From positions 186,001-250,000 of the forward strand of contig CATOTG010000007.1 in NCBI GenBank assembly GCA_951813015.1: a DNA stretch of 64,000 bases, read 5' to 3'. Shown here piece after piece: positions 9,135-17,585 of this stretch (the stretch's first letter is position 1; each line of letters begins with the position of its first letter). The position numbers and the translations under genes were made by a program. The notes under the pieces were generated by a model. The model saw only the letters and a list, made by a program, of their open reading frames with translations. It made no database searches and was not told the DNA's origin. This stretch comes from an uncultured Thermoanaerobaculia bacterium. GTDB taxonomy: Bacteria; Acidobacteriota; Thermoanaerobaculia; Multivoradales; Multivoraceae.

Positions 9135-10202
9135 ATGCGGAAGACCTTCACGCTGCTTTCCCTGCTGCTCGCGTCGGGCGCCGGCGCCGCCGCGGCCGCC
9201 GACGAGATTCCCCGAACGCCAAACGGCAAGCCCGACTTCACCGGCCGGTACGACATCCGCTCGCTGACGCCCTTCGAGCGCCGACCCGAGCGCGGCGAGG
9301 AACTTGTCCTGAGCCCGGAGGAGGCGGCCGAAGTCGAAGCCGCCCAGGTTCGGCGGGTCCTGGCCGGCGACGCGGACAGCAGCCCGGATCGGCCGCCACC
9401 CGAGAAAGGCGCCTTCATCGACTCGCAGAGCTACAACTACGCCTGGTTCGATCCGGGCCACACGATGTTCCAGCTCGACGGCAAGTACCGCACGTCCATC
9501 CTGACGAACCCGCGGAACGGACGGATGCCGCCGTTGACGGAAGAAGCGCAGAAGAATCGAGGGTCCCTGCCCCGGTTCATCTGGATGAACGACGACGGCA
9601 CGGCCTGGTGGCTGGAGTCGGGCGACACCCCCTTCGACAGCCCGGAAACGATGGTCCTCGGCGTGCGCTGCATCTACCAGCCCGGCGCCTCGATCCCGAT
9701 CCGCACGATCTCCTACAACAACCTGAAGACCCTGGTGCAGACGGACGACTATCTGATGATCCATGTCGAGTGGATGCACTGGACGCGGGTCGTGCGGATC
9801 GACTCGGAGCATTCGCCTGCGGCCTATCAATCCTACTCCGGCGACTCGGTCGGCCGGTGGGAAGGCGACACCCTGGTCGTAGAGACGACGAACTTCCGTC
9901 GCGAGGCGGCGCCCCGGATGCTGCACGGTCGAAAGTCGGCCGGCGTGCCGCGCGGCGCGATGAAGGTCACGGAGCGCTTCAGCCCGATCGACGGCCAGTC
10001 GCTGCTCTACCAGTTCGAGGTCGAGGACGAGGAGTACACGGCGTCCTACGGCGGCGAGATGCCGTGGCCGAGGACGGACCAGTACAACTACGAGTACGCC
10101 TGCCACGAAGGCAACTACTCCATGCTCGGACAGCTCAGGGGAGCACGCCAGCTCGAGAAGGAGTGGATCGCCGCCGGCAAGCCGGTCAAGGGCGGCGAGT
10201 AG
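9135..10202 (+). CDS. Secreted protein of an uncharacterised Acidobacteriota-expanded family (paralogue 1)
   Basis: The 355-residue product has a signal peptide ending near AAAAADEIP. The mature part starts PRTPNGKPDFTGRYDI and carries the family signatures GKYRTSILTNPRNGRMPPLT, NNLKTLVQTDDYLMI, GRWEGDTLVVETTNF and ACHEGNYSM. Two paralogues with the same order of motifs are at 40872-41969 and 42564-43385. An AAGGAG site lies eight bases before the ATG. No catalytic motif is obvious; the repeated pattern of DGK/WEGDTLVVET strands suggests a beta-rich periplasmic protein. Function unknown. Confidence 0.75.
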   Translation: MRKTFTLLSLLLASGAGAAAAADEIPRTPNGKPDFTGRYDIRSLTPFERRPERGEELVLSPEEAAEVEAAQVRRVLAGDADSSPDRPPPEKGAFIDSQSYNYAWFDPGHTMFQLDGKYRTSILTNPRNGRMPPLTEEAQKNRGSLPRFIWMNDDGTAWWLESGDTPFDSPETMVLGVRCIYQPGASIPIRTISYNNLKTLVQTDDYLMIHVEWMHWTRVVRIDSEHSPAAYQSYSGDSVGRWEGDTLVVETTNFRREAAPRMLHGRKSAGVPRGAMKVTERFSPIDGQSLLYQFEVEDEEYTASYGGEMPWPRTDQYNYEYACHEGNYSMLGQLRGARQLEKEWIAAGKPVKGGE

Positions 10203-10246
10203 CGCCGGCGCCGCCTCCCGCGGATGCCAAAGGCCTCGCTCCGCTC

Positions 10247-11104
10247 TCAGATCATGCTGTAGCCGGAGCCCTGGCGCTCCGTGCCGAGCCCGCGCCCCTT
10301 CTCGATCCAGCCGAACTCTTCCAGGATGGCCTGGCTGTAGGTCACCCGCCCGGTCACGCGGTCGATCGGCTCCGTCGCGAGCAGCAGTGCAGCCTGCGCC
10401 ATCGTCTCGACGGTTTCGGCCTCGTTCGGATCGCGTCCTTCCATCAGCCGGTGGTGGACGACGCCGGGAGTCGGCACGATCTGCGACGGGCTGTAGCAGG
10501 TCACCGAAACGCCGTCTTCGTAGACCTCGGAGGCCAGGCCCTGGGTGAAGCGCTCCAGGGCCGCCTTCTCGGCGCCGTACAGTGAGCCGCCCGCGAACTG
10601 CGGGCCCGTGTACGGGCCGCGGCCGGGGCCGATCGCGGCGCCCGACGAGACGTTGACGATGCTGCCGGCGCCCCGCTCGATCATCTCGGGCAGCACGAGT
10701 TTCGAGAGATAGAACGGCGCGTGGAAGTTGACCGCGGTCGAGCGGCGCCACTTGTTGACGGGGAAGTCGACGACCGGGATGAAATAGGTCAAGGCGGCGT
10801 TGTTGATCAGCACGTCGACCGGCCCGAGCGCGGCTCGCACCTCGCTCGCCAGCCGCTCGCAGTTGTCGTACTCGGACACGTCGCAGGCGAAGGCGGTCGC
10901 GTCGCCGCCGGCCGCCCGGATCTCCTCGATCGTCTCCTCAAGCGAGCCGCCGAGGTAGTGCCCGCCCGCGGACAGCGTGCGTGCCGTGCAGGCGACCCGC
11001 GCGCCGTGCTCGGCGAACAGCTCGGCTATCGCCTTGCCGATGCCGCGGCTCGCTCCGGTAACCAGGGCAACCTTGCCGTCGAGCTTCTTCGCTGCTTGCG
11101 TCAC
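10247..11104 (-). CDS. Short-chain dehydrogenase/reductase (SDR)
   Basis: This 285-residue protein is a classical NAD(P)-dependent SDR. The Rossmann motif TGASRGIG is at residues 16-23, NNAA follows at about 100, the catalytic serine is in NVSSG (about 151) and the catalytic pair is Y175/K179 in YGAEK. The GTG start has AGGAGGAGCAC upstream. It lies directly downstream of the acyl-CoA ligase on the same strand and is probably co-transcribed with it, which suggests a shared acyl or acid substrate, though the reaction cannot be named. The junction between the two carries a 37-bp direct repeat. Confidence 0.9.
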   Translation of the reverse strand: MTQAAKKLDGKVALVTGASRGIGKAIAELFAEHGARVACTARTLSAGGHYLGGSLEETIEEIRAAGGDATAFACDVSEYDNCERLASEVRAALGPVDVLINNAALTYFIPVVDFPVNKWRRSTAVNFHAPFYLSKLVLPEMIERGAGSIVNVSSGAAIGPGRGPYTGPQFAGGSLYGAEKAALERFTQGLASEVYEDGVSVTCYSPSQIVPTPGVVHHRLMEGRDPNEAETVETMAQAALLLATEPIDRVTGRVTYSQAILEEFGWIEKGRGLGTERQGSGYSMI

Positions 11105-11113
11105 TGTGCTCCT

Positions 11114-11224
11114 CCTTCAATCGTCGTAAGCGTCCCGGTACCGCTCGCGCGCTTACGCGTGGCGTCGTGACGTGCGTCGCTGGCCGACCTTCAATCGTCG
11201 TAGGCGTCCCGGTACCGCTCGCGC
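11114..11224. repeat. Repeat-spacer-repeat at an operon junction (locus 1)
   Basis: A 37-bp sequence occurs at 11114-11150 and 11188-11224 with one mismatch (period 74 bp), flanking an unrelated 37-bp spacer. The unit spans the stop codon and last residues of the ligase gene (YRDAYDD). The copy nearer the SDR gene carries a duplicate stop followed by the SDR ribosome-binding site. Confidence 0.85.
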
Positions 11225-12684
11225 AGCACGTTCTTCTGTACCTTCCCCATCGCGTTGCGCGGCAGTTCCTCGACCCAGTAGAAGCGTCGCGGGTGCTTGA
11301 ACCGGGCCAGACCCGCATCGAGCGCAAAGCGGAGCGTATCGTCGCCGACCGGCGCCTGCTCCGCCACCAGCACGGCCACGACCCCCTCGCCCAGGTCGGC
11401 GTGCGGCGCGCCGATCACCGCGGACTCCGCGACACCCGCCACCTCGTCCAGTCGATCCTCGACTTCCTTGGGATAGACGTTGAAGCCGCCCGCGATGATC
11501 AGGTCCTTGCCGCGGCCTGCCAGGGTCACACGGCCCTCGCCGTCGACGCTCGCGAGGTCGCCGGTGACGAAGAATCCATCGTCGCGCATCGCCTCGGCCG
11601 TTTTCTCCGGCAGTCGCCAGTAGCCCGGAAACAGGTTCGGGCCGCGAATCTCCAGGGTTCCCACTTCCGCCACAGGCAATTCGGCGCCGTCCTCGCCCGC
11701 AACCCGGACCTCGACGTCCGGCAGCGGAAAACCCACAGTGCCGGCCACCCGCTCCCCTCGCAGCGGGTTCGACGTGATCATCCCGGCCTCGGTCATGCCG
11801 TAGCGCTCCAGAATCCGATGCCCCGTGCGCGCCTCGAACTCGCCGAAGACGGCCTCCGTCAGCGGCGCCGATCCGGAAACGAACAACCGGATGCGCTCGC
11901 AATCGGCGCTGCCGAAACCCGGCTCGGCCAGCAGCCGCGAGTAGAACGTCGGCACACCCATCAGGACCGTCGCCTCGGGCAGCAGACCGCGCACCACGCC
12001 GGCGTCGAACGCCGGCAGGAAGAGGATCTTCGAGGCGTTCAGGAACGCGGTGTGGAGCGCCACGAACAGACCGTGGACGTGGAAGATCGGCAGCGCGTGG
12101 AGCAGCACGTCGCCCGGCTCGAAGCCCCAGATCTCGTGCAGCGCCAGCGCGTTCGAGATCAGGTTCCCGTGGGTGATCATCGCCCCCTTCGACCGACCCG
12201 TGGTGCCCGACGTGTAGCAGATCGCCGCCAGGTCGTCGTCGTCGCGGGGCTCGATCGCGGGCTCCGCCGGGGCTGCCCGGGCCTCCCTCCACAGCCGGTC
12301 GACGTCAACCGTCCGCGGGTCTCCGCCGTCGCTTGAATCGGCCGCAACCGCGCCGCGCACGACGACCCGCGGCGACGCGTCACCGACGAAGAAGTCGACC
12401 TCCCGCTCCGTGTACGCCGTGTTCAAGGGTACGTAGACCCCACCACAGCGCAACACGCCCAGGTAGAGCGCCACCGCCTCGATCGACTTCGGCGCCTGAA
12501 CCACCACCCGGTCGCCCGGCTCGACACCCCGGCCGCGCAGCGCGGCCCCGAACCGGGCCGACGCCTGATCGAGCTCGCCGCAGGTCCATTCCGCACTCGC
12601 GCCGCAGCCAGCTCGCACGACGAGGCTCGGGCGGTCCAACGAGGGTTCGAAACGTTCGCGAAGAAGACGGAAGAGATTCGTCAT
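11191..12684 (-). CDS. Acyl-CoA synthetase (ANL superfamily), malonyl-CoA-synthetase-like
   Basis: The 497-residue protein has the full ANL adenylating-enzyme set: P-loop CYTSGTTGRSKGAM (about 156-169), LPIFHVHGLFV (about 190), GVPTFYSRLL, ERYGMTEAGM (about 285), the hinge segment GRGKDLIIAGGFNVYPKEVE and the C-terminal lysine in PRNAMGKVQKN. The combination of LPIFHVHGLFV with LMGVPTFYSRLL resembles MatB malonyl-CoA synthetases, which form malonyl-CoA from malonate, ATP and CoA; other short or branched acids remain possible. A downstream SDR is likely co-transcribed. Confidence 0.85.
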   Translation of the reverse strand: MTNLFRLLRERFEPSLDRPSLVVRAGCGASAEWTCGELDQASARFGAALRGRGVEPGDRVVVQAPKSIEAVALYLGVLRCGGVYVPLNTAYTEREVDFFVGDASPRVVVRGAVAADSSDGGDPRTVDVDRLWREARAAPAEPAIEPRDDDDLAAICYTSGTTGRSKGAMITHGNLISNALALHEIWGFEPGDVLLHALPIFHVHGLFVALHTAFLNASKILFLPAFDAGVVRGLLPEATVLMGVPTFYSRLLAEPGFGSADCERIRLFVSGSAPLTEAVFGEFEARTGHRILERYGMTEAGMITSNPLRGERVAGTVGFPLPDVEVRVAGEDGAELPVAEVGTLEIRGPNLFPGYWRLPEKTAEAMRDDGFFVTGDLASVDGEGRVTLAGRGKDLIIAGGFNVYPKEVEDRLDEVAGVAESAVIGAPHADLGEGVVAVLVAEQAPVGDDTLRFALDAGLARFKHPRRFYWVEELPRNAMGKVQKNVLRERYRDAYDD

Positions 12685-12738
12685 GAGAAACTGGCTGCGT
12701 TCGGAAGACCGACGATCCTACGCGCGTTGCACCTCCCC

Positions 12739-14097
12739 ATGCCGGCAATCCACAGGTCCAGCCGTGGCCGACAGGCGCTGCTCCTGATCGCCGCCCTGCT
12801 CCTGCCGGCCCTCGTCGCCTGCACGGACGATCCGGTCTCCGAGGCCGTGACGCTCGAGTTCTTCCCGGAGGCCGAGAACGCGCCGAACGCTGCCGAGGAC
12901 GGTCCCGCCTTGCCGCCCGACACCTCCGGCTACGTCCGCATCGAGGCCGAGGTCGAGATCCGGCGCCACATGATCCCGCAGGGAAACTCCCTCATCGCCC
13001 GGCGGGTGAACGACCGGACGGAAGCGCTGATGAACGAGCACGATCGTTGGCATATCCGTTTCGATCGCGTCTTCGAGCCGGTCGCTGACGGCGCCGAGTG
13101 GCAGCGCGCCGGGAGAGAGCTGACCAGCTACCGCCGCTGGGCGCTGGCGGCCGACCCGGACACGGCGCTCCAGGACTTCTTCGTCGACACCCCGATGCGG
13201 CCCGTGTTCGAGGTCCGGGACAACGAACCCCGGCTACCGGACCAGCAGCGGCCGCCGCCACAGACCGTCACCCTTGCATTCGTCTTCTCGGGCGGAACCA
13301 GGGCGACGGCGGGCGAGTCGGACACCGCGTACCGGGGCTTTCGCAACTTCGCAGCCGACGCGGCGCGCTACCAGCGCCGGGTCGCTGCCCTGTGGGAGTA
13401 CATGGACGAGAACCCGGGCCGTCGCTTCGAGACGCTGCGGGGACTGTTCGCCGGGGCCGAGGGCGAGGAATTGCCGGAATCGCAGTTGATCGTGCAACCA
13501 CGGCAGTTGGCGCCGCCGGCGGCGCCGCAGCCGATCCATCGCGGCTCGGGGAGTCTTCCGCGCCTCCGCGACCTGGAAATCGAGTTGATCGAAAGGGTCG
13601 TCACGGCCGGCGAACCGCTGGTCCGGATCTTCGAAGTACCGGATGACGACGCATTCACCCTGCAGGAACTGTCGCGCCGCGTGTTCGACCCCTTCCCGGG
13701 CGTCGTCACCGCGAAGCCCGACGGCGCCGTCGTCGAAGCGGTCGGATTCGTCGAGGGCGGCGAGGGCTACAGCATCCCCTCGCTCGACCTCTGGAACGCG
13801 TACAGGGCTCTGGACGGCCTCTTCGTGTCTCCCGACCCGCTCGTCTTCCTGCTCGAAACCCAAAACGACGACTTCGGCTGCGACGAGGACGACAACGCCT
13901 GCAGGAGCACCGCGCGCGTTTCCGCTTTCCTGCAAAGCGGGCCACTGACCGCCCGCCCCGGCTCCGCGACCCGCATCCAGCTGGTGCTGGAGGCCGAACT
14001 GCGCCCCCTCGACGAGTACCGCCTGGTCTGGATCCGCGGTGGCGCCGACGAGATCGCGGAAGCAGCCGCCCAGCCAGCCGTCGAGACGGGCCAGTAG
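12739..14097 (+). CDS. Hypothetical lipoprotein
   Basis: An N-terminal hydrophobic segment ends in a lipobox-like LPALVAC, suggesting an acylated periplasm-facing protein of about 452 residues. The remainder is acidic, without recognised domains. A CDEDDNAC segment near residue 380 contains two closely spaced cysteines that could form a disulfide. ATG 12739 is one of two in-frame candidates (the other is 12727). It is divergent from the ligase gene, with only about 50 bases between the two starts. The family is not recognised. Confidence 0.65.
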   Translation: MPAIHRSSRGRQALLLIAALLLPALVACTDDPVSEAVTLEFFPEAENAPNAAEDGPALPPDTSGYVRIEAEVEIRRHMIPQGNSLIARRVNDRTEALMNEHDRWHIRFDRVFEPVADGAEWQRAGRELTSYRRWALAADPDTALQDFFVDTPMRPVFEVRDNEPRLPDQQRPPPQTVTLAFVFSGGTRATAGESDTAYRGFRNFAADAARYQRRVAALWEYMDENPGRRFETLRGLFAGAEGEELPESQLIVQPRQLAPPAAPQPIHRGSGSLPRLRDLEIELIERVVTAGEPLVRIFEVPDDDAFTLQELSRRVFDPFPGVVTAKPDGAVVEAVGFVEGGEGYSIPSLDLWNAYRALDGLFVSPDPLVFLLETQNDDFGCDEDDNACRSTARVSAFLQSGPLTARPGSATRIQLVLEAELRPLDEYRLVWIRGGADEIAEAAAQPAVETGQ

Positions 14098-14273
14098 ATC
14101 CGGGTCGGGCCCCCGACGCTCGCGGCCGGACCCGCGGCGTGTCTGGCGTGGTGCTCTCAGCCGTCGACCGCAGGCCGGTACAATCCGGCGCTGCGTTACG
14201 GAACGCGAAGCGGAGGCGCCACGGTCCGCCGAATCAGGAACCGTCGCGCAGACTTGATCCCCACGAGGTGCCG

Positions 14274-15440
14274 ATGACCCTTTCGATCTTCAACCGACCC
14301 CACCTGTCTCCGTGCCGCAACGCGGCGCTTCCACTTGCCGTCCTCCTGCTCCTGGCTGCCGCCGGTTCAGCAGCGGCGCAACGGGCCTATCCGCCGAACA
14401 TGGAGGGGACGACCGCGGAGGTCTACCGCACCGTCGGCGATGTCGAACTGAACCTCTACCTCTGCAACCCCGAAGGCCACTCGGCCGAGGACTCGAGACC
14501 TGCGATCGTCTTCTTCTTCGGCGGCGGCTGGCGCTCCGGTTCGCCGCAGCAGTTCCTGCCCCACTGCCGCTACCTCGCCGACCGTGGGATGGTCGCGGCC
14601 GTCGCCGACTACCGGGTGGCCAGCCGGCACGGCGTGACGGCAAATGAGTGCGTCGAGGACGCGAAGAGCGCCGTCCGCTGGCTGCGCGCCAACGCGGACA
14701 GGCTCGGCATCGACCCCGAACGCATCGCCGCCGGCGGCGGATCGGCGGGCGGCCACCTGGCGGCCGCCACCGCCACGCTGCCGGGGCACGATCCCGATCC
14801 CGACGGCCCGAGCCCGGTTCCGAACGCCCTGGTCCTGTTCAATCCCGCCACCGTTCTGGCGCCCGTCGACGGCGATCCGATGCCGACGGAAGAGCAGCGA
14901 GAGCGCTTCGCCGCGCTGGCGGAGCGTTTCGGAGCGCCGCCCGAGTCGATGTCCCCCCACCACCACCTGCGGGAGGGGCTGCCGCCCACGATCATCTTCC
15001 ACGGCACCGCCGACGAGACCGTGGCCCACAGCACGGCGGACCGGTTCTGCCTCGGCCTGCGCGAGCACAGGGCGCGATGCGACTTCGTCAGCTACCGCGA
15101 TCAGGGCCACGGCTTCTTCAACTTCGGCCGCGATGAGGGCGACGAGAAGAACAAGTGGTACGAGGACACGGTCTCCCGCATGGACGGCTTCCTGTACTCG
15201 CTCGAGTGGCTCGATCCGAAGCCCAATCCCGACGGCACCCCGGGAGAACGCCTGACCTGGCAGGAGTCCCTCAGCAGGGCGCTCGGCAATCAAAGTCTCC
15301 CTCCAGGAGTCCAGGAGATCAGGGAGGGGCTTGAACGCCGCGCCGCCGAGGCGGCGGTCTCTGAAGACGCTGAGAGCAGCGACGAAGAGGACGCTCCGCC
15401 TGACGGTGAGCAAATCAACAACGACGACGACGACGAGTGA
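14274..15440 (+). CDS. Secreted alpha/beta hydrolase (acetylesterase/carboxylesterase-like)
   Basis: A signal peptide ends near GSAAAQRAYPP. The mature enzyme has an oxyanion segment FFFGGGWRSG (HGGGW-like), the nucleophile elbow GGGSAGGH with S157, an acid in HGTADETV (D247) and the catalytic histidine in DQGHGFF (H279), in the order expected for this fold. It probably cleaves small esters in the periplasm. The C-terminal 40 residues are an acidic, low-complexity tail ending NNDDDDE. The ATG at 14274 follows GAGGTG. The stop overlaps the GTG start of the next gene (GTGA), so the two should be translationally coupled. Confidence 0.85.
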   Translation: MTLSIFNRPHLSPCRNAALPLAVLLLLAAAGSAAAQRAYPPNMEGTTAEVYRTVGDVELNLYLCNPEGHSAEDSRPAIVFFFGGGWRSGSPQQFLPHCRYLADRGMVAAVADYRVASRHGVTANECVEDAKSAVRWLRANADRLGIDPERIAAGGGSAGGHLAAATATLPGHDPDPDGPSPVPNALVLFNPATVLAPVDGDPMPTEEQRERFAALAERFGAPPESMSPHHHLREGLPPTIIFHGTADETVAHSTADRFCLGLREHRARCDFVSYRDQGHGFFNFGRDEGDEKNKWYEDTVSRMDGFLYSLEWLDPKPNPDGTPGERLTWQESLSRALGNQSLPPGVQEIREGLERRAAEAAVSEDAESSDEEDAPPDGEQINNDDDDE

Positions 15441-17461
15441 TCCCCGGCCCCGCGATTCGCCGGCGCCTCGGCTCCGTTGTTCTCGTCGCGTTCGCTATCG
15501 GGACCGCGGCCTTCGCCCAAACAGCGCCGACGCCAAGAGCGGCCTCGTCCAGCCAGACTGGAGCCCAGCCGTCCGGCGAATGGCACAACTACGCGGCCGA
15601 CAGCCGGAGCAGCAAGTACTCGCCGCTCGACCAGGTCGATGGGACCAACGTTCACGAGCTCGAGATCGCCTGGCGCTGGAAGTCGATCGACTATGGCCTC
15701 GCCGCCCGACACGAGGGCGTCGTCCCGCCCTTCGTATTCCAGAACACGCCGATGATGCGCGACGGGCGGGTGCTCGTCGCTACCGGCATCGGCGCCGCCG
15801 CGCTCGATCCCGCAACCGGCGAGATCCTCTGGACCTTCGACCCCTTCAAGGACGAGGCGCCAAGGAACATGGGGCGGCTCTCGGTGCGCGGGGGCGTCAC
15901 CTGGAACGACGGCGCCACGCGGCGGCTCTTCTTCAACGGCAACGGCCGGCTGACCGCGCTTGACGCAGACACCGGCGCCCTCGACCAGGACTTCGGCGAC
16001 GGCGGCCGGCTCGACATGCTGGACGCCGGCCAGGGCGTCCGTCGCCGCCAGTACTTCTGGACCTCCGCGCCCGTTGTCTGCGGCGATGTCATCGTGCTCG
16101 GCGAGTCGACCTCCGACGCCTGGTCGAGGCGCCGCAACCCGCCCGGGATGATCCGCGGCTACGACGCGCGCACCGGCGCCCTGCGATGGCGCTTCAACAT
16201 CGTTCCGGAGCCGGATGAGTTCGGCTTCGACACCTGGGAAAGCGCCGAGGCAGCGCAGGCCGGCGCCGCGAACGTCTGGACGTGGATGAGCTGCGACCAG
16301 GAACTCGGCATGGTCTACGCCGCGACCAGCACGCCGAGCAACGACTGGTACGGCGGCCACCGCCCCGGCAAGGGCCTGTTCGCCGAGTCGATCCTCGCCC
16401 TCGACGCCGGGAGCGGCGAACGGCGGTGGCACTTCCAGGCCGTCCACCACGGCCTCTGGGACTTCGACTTCCCGGCCCCGCCCGTGCTCGCCGACATCGT
16501 CGTCGACGGCAAACCGATCAAGGCGCTGGCGCAGCCTTCCAAGCAGGCGTTCCTCTACGTCTTCGACCGGGAGACCGGCGAACCGGTCTGGCCGATCGTC
16601 GAGCTGCCCGTGCCGCCGTCCGATGTGCCCGGTGAACAGGCCTGGCCGACCCAGCCCCATCCGACCTGGCCGCTGCCCTACGACCTCCAGGGGCTCGCCA
16701 TCGACGACCTGATCGACTTCACGCCCGAACTCAGAGCGATGGCGCTCGAGTACGTCTCCCGGTACCGCATCGGCCCGATCTTCCAGCCGCCGACGCTGAT
16801 CGAGGGGCCGGACGCCAAACCGACGATCCAGGTGCCTGGAGCCGTCGGCGGCACGAACTGGAATGGCGCCGCGCTCGATCCGGAGACGAACGTGCTCTAC
16901 CTGCCATCCGTCACCGTGCCGGCGATCCTGGGCCTGCGGCCGCCGCCCGATCCCGCACGCTCCAACCTGCGCTACCGCGTCGACCTGAGCGAGGCCGACG
17001 GCTACGCGTGGGCCACCCTGCCGAACGGCCTGCCAATCACGAAACCGCCCTACGGCCGCCTGACCGCAATCGACCTCGACACCGGCGAGCACCTGTGGAT
17101 GGTCCCGAACGGCGACGGACCGCGCGATCACCCCGCGCTCGCCCATCTCGACCTGCCGCCGCTAGGCCAGCAAGGCCGCGTTTCCGCGCTGGTCACGAAG
17201 ACTCTCGTCTTCCTCGCCGACGGCTCGGACGCCATGCCGGTCCAACCCGAGGGTTCCGGCAGCAGGAAGTTCCGCGCCTACGACAAGGCGAACGGCGACG
17301 TCGTCTGGGAAATGGAGCTGCCGGCCGGCGTCAGCGGCGCGCCGATGACCTACCTCCACGAAGGCCGCCAGTACATCGTGATGGCGATCAGCGGGGCCGG
17401 CTTCGAGGGTGAACTGCTGGCCCTCGCGCTGCCCGAAGCACCGGCCGCCTCGGCGCCCTGA
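15437..17461 (+). CDS. PQQ-dependent quinoprotein dehydrogenase-like beta-propeller protein
   Basis: This 674-residue exported protein has a signal peptide (to about residue 28) and the repeated propeller signatures of membrane-type quinoprotein dehydrogenases: GEWHNYAADSRSSKYSPLDQ, ALDPATGEILWTFDP, GYDARTGALRWRFN, ALDAGSGERRWHFQ, HHGLWDFDFPAPP, FLYVFDRETGEPVWP, GGTNWNGAALDPETNVLYLP and FRAYDKANGDVVWE. The family oxidises alcohols or sugars in the periplasm using PQQ; the substrate cannot be told here. No heme-binding CxxCH is seen, so electrons would leave through a separate carrier. The GTG start overlaps the upstream esterase stop. Confidence 0.87.
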   Translation: MIPGPAIRRRLGSVVLVAFAIGTAAFAQTAPTPRAASSSQTGAQPSGEWHNYAADSRSSKYSPLDQVDGTNVHELEIAWRWKSIDYGLAARHEGVVPPFVFQNTPMMRDGRVLVATGIGAAALDPATGEILWTFDPFKDEAPRNMGRLSVRGGVTWNDGATRRLFFNGNGRLTALDADTGALDQDFGDGGRLDMLDAGQGVRRRQYFWTSAPVVCGDVIVLGESTSDAWSRRRNPPGMIRGYDARTGALRWRFNIVPEPDEFGFDTWESAEAAQAGAANVWTWMSCDQELGMVYAATSTPSNDWYGGHRPGKGLFAESILALDAGSGERRWHFQAVHHGLWDFDFPAPPVLADIVVDGKPIKALAQPSKQAFLYVFDRETGEPVWPIVELPVPPSDVPGEQAWPTQPHPTWPLPYDLQGLAIDDLIDFTPELRAMALEYVSRYRIGPIFQPPTLIEGPDAKPTIQVPGAVGGTNWNGAALDPETNVLYLPSVTVPAILGLRPPPDPARSNLRYRVDLSEADGYAWATLPNGLPITKPPYGRLTAIDLDTGEHLWMVPNGDGPRDHPALAHLDLPPLGQQGRVSALVTKTLVFLADGSDAMPVQPEGSGSRKFRAYDKANGDVVWEMELPAGVSGAPMTYLHEGRQYIVMAISGAGFEGELLALALPEAPAASAP

Positions 17462-17585
17462 AGCCGCCGCCCGCCGCTGACTCCGTGTTCGGCCCCGGCC
17501 CCCGCGACCCCACGACCTCGCGCCGAAGAACCTGCCGCGCTGCGTGCCGCGGCCCAAGCCAACCCTCCCGGCCTGCGACCGTCGA

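Noticed and set aside
6630-10751. A 1373-codon open frame on the minus strand
   Set aside because: It runs antisense through the well-supported DUF3604 and secreted-protein genes and into the SDR gene; its translation is arginine/alanine-rich without domains. High GC makes such long antisense frames common here.
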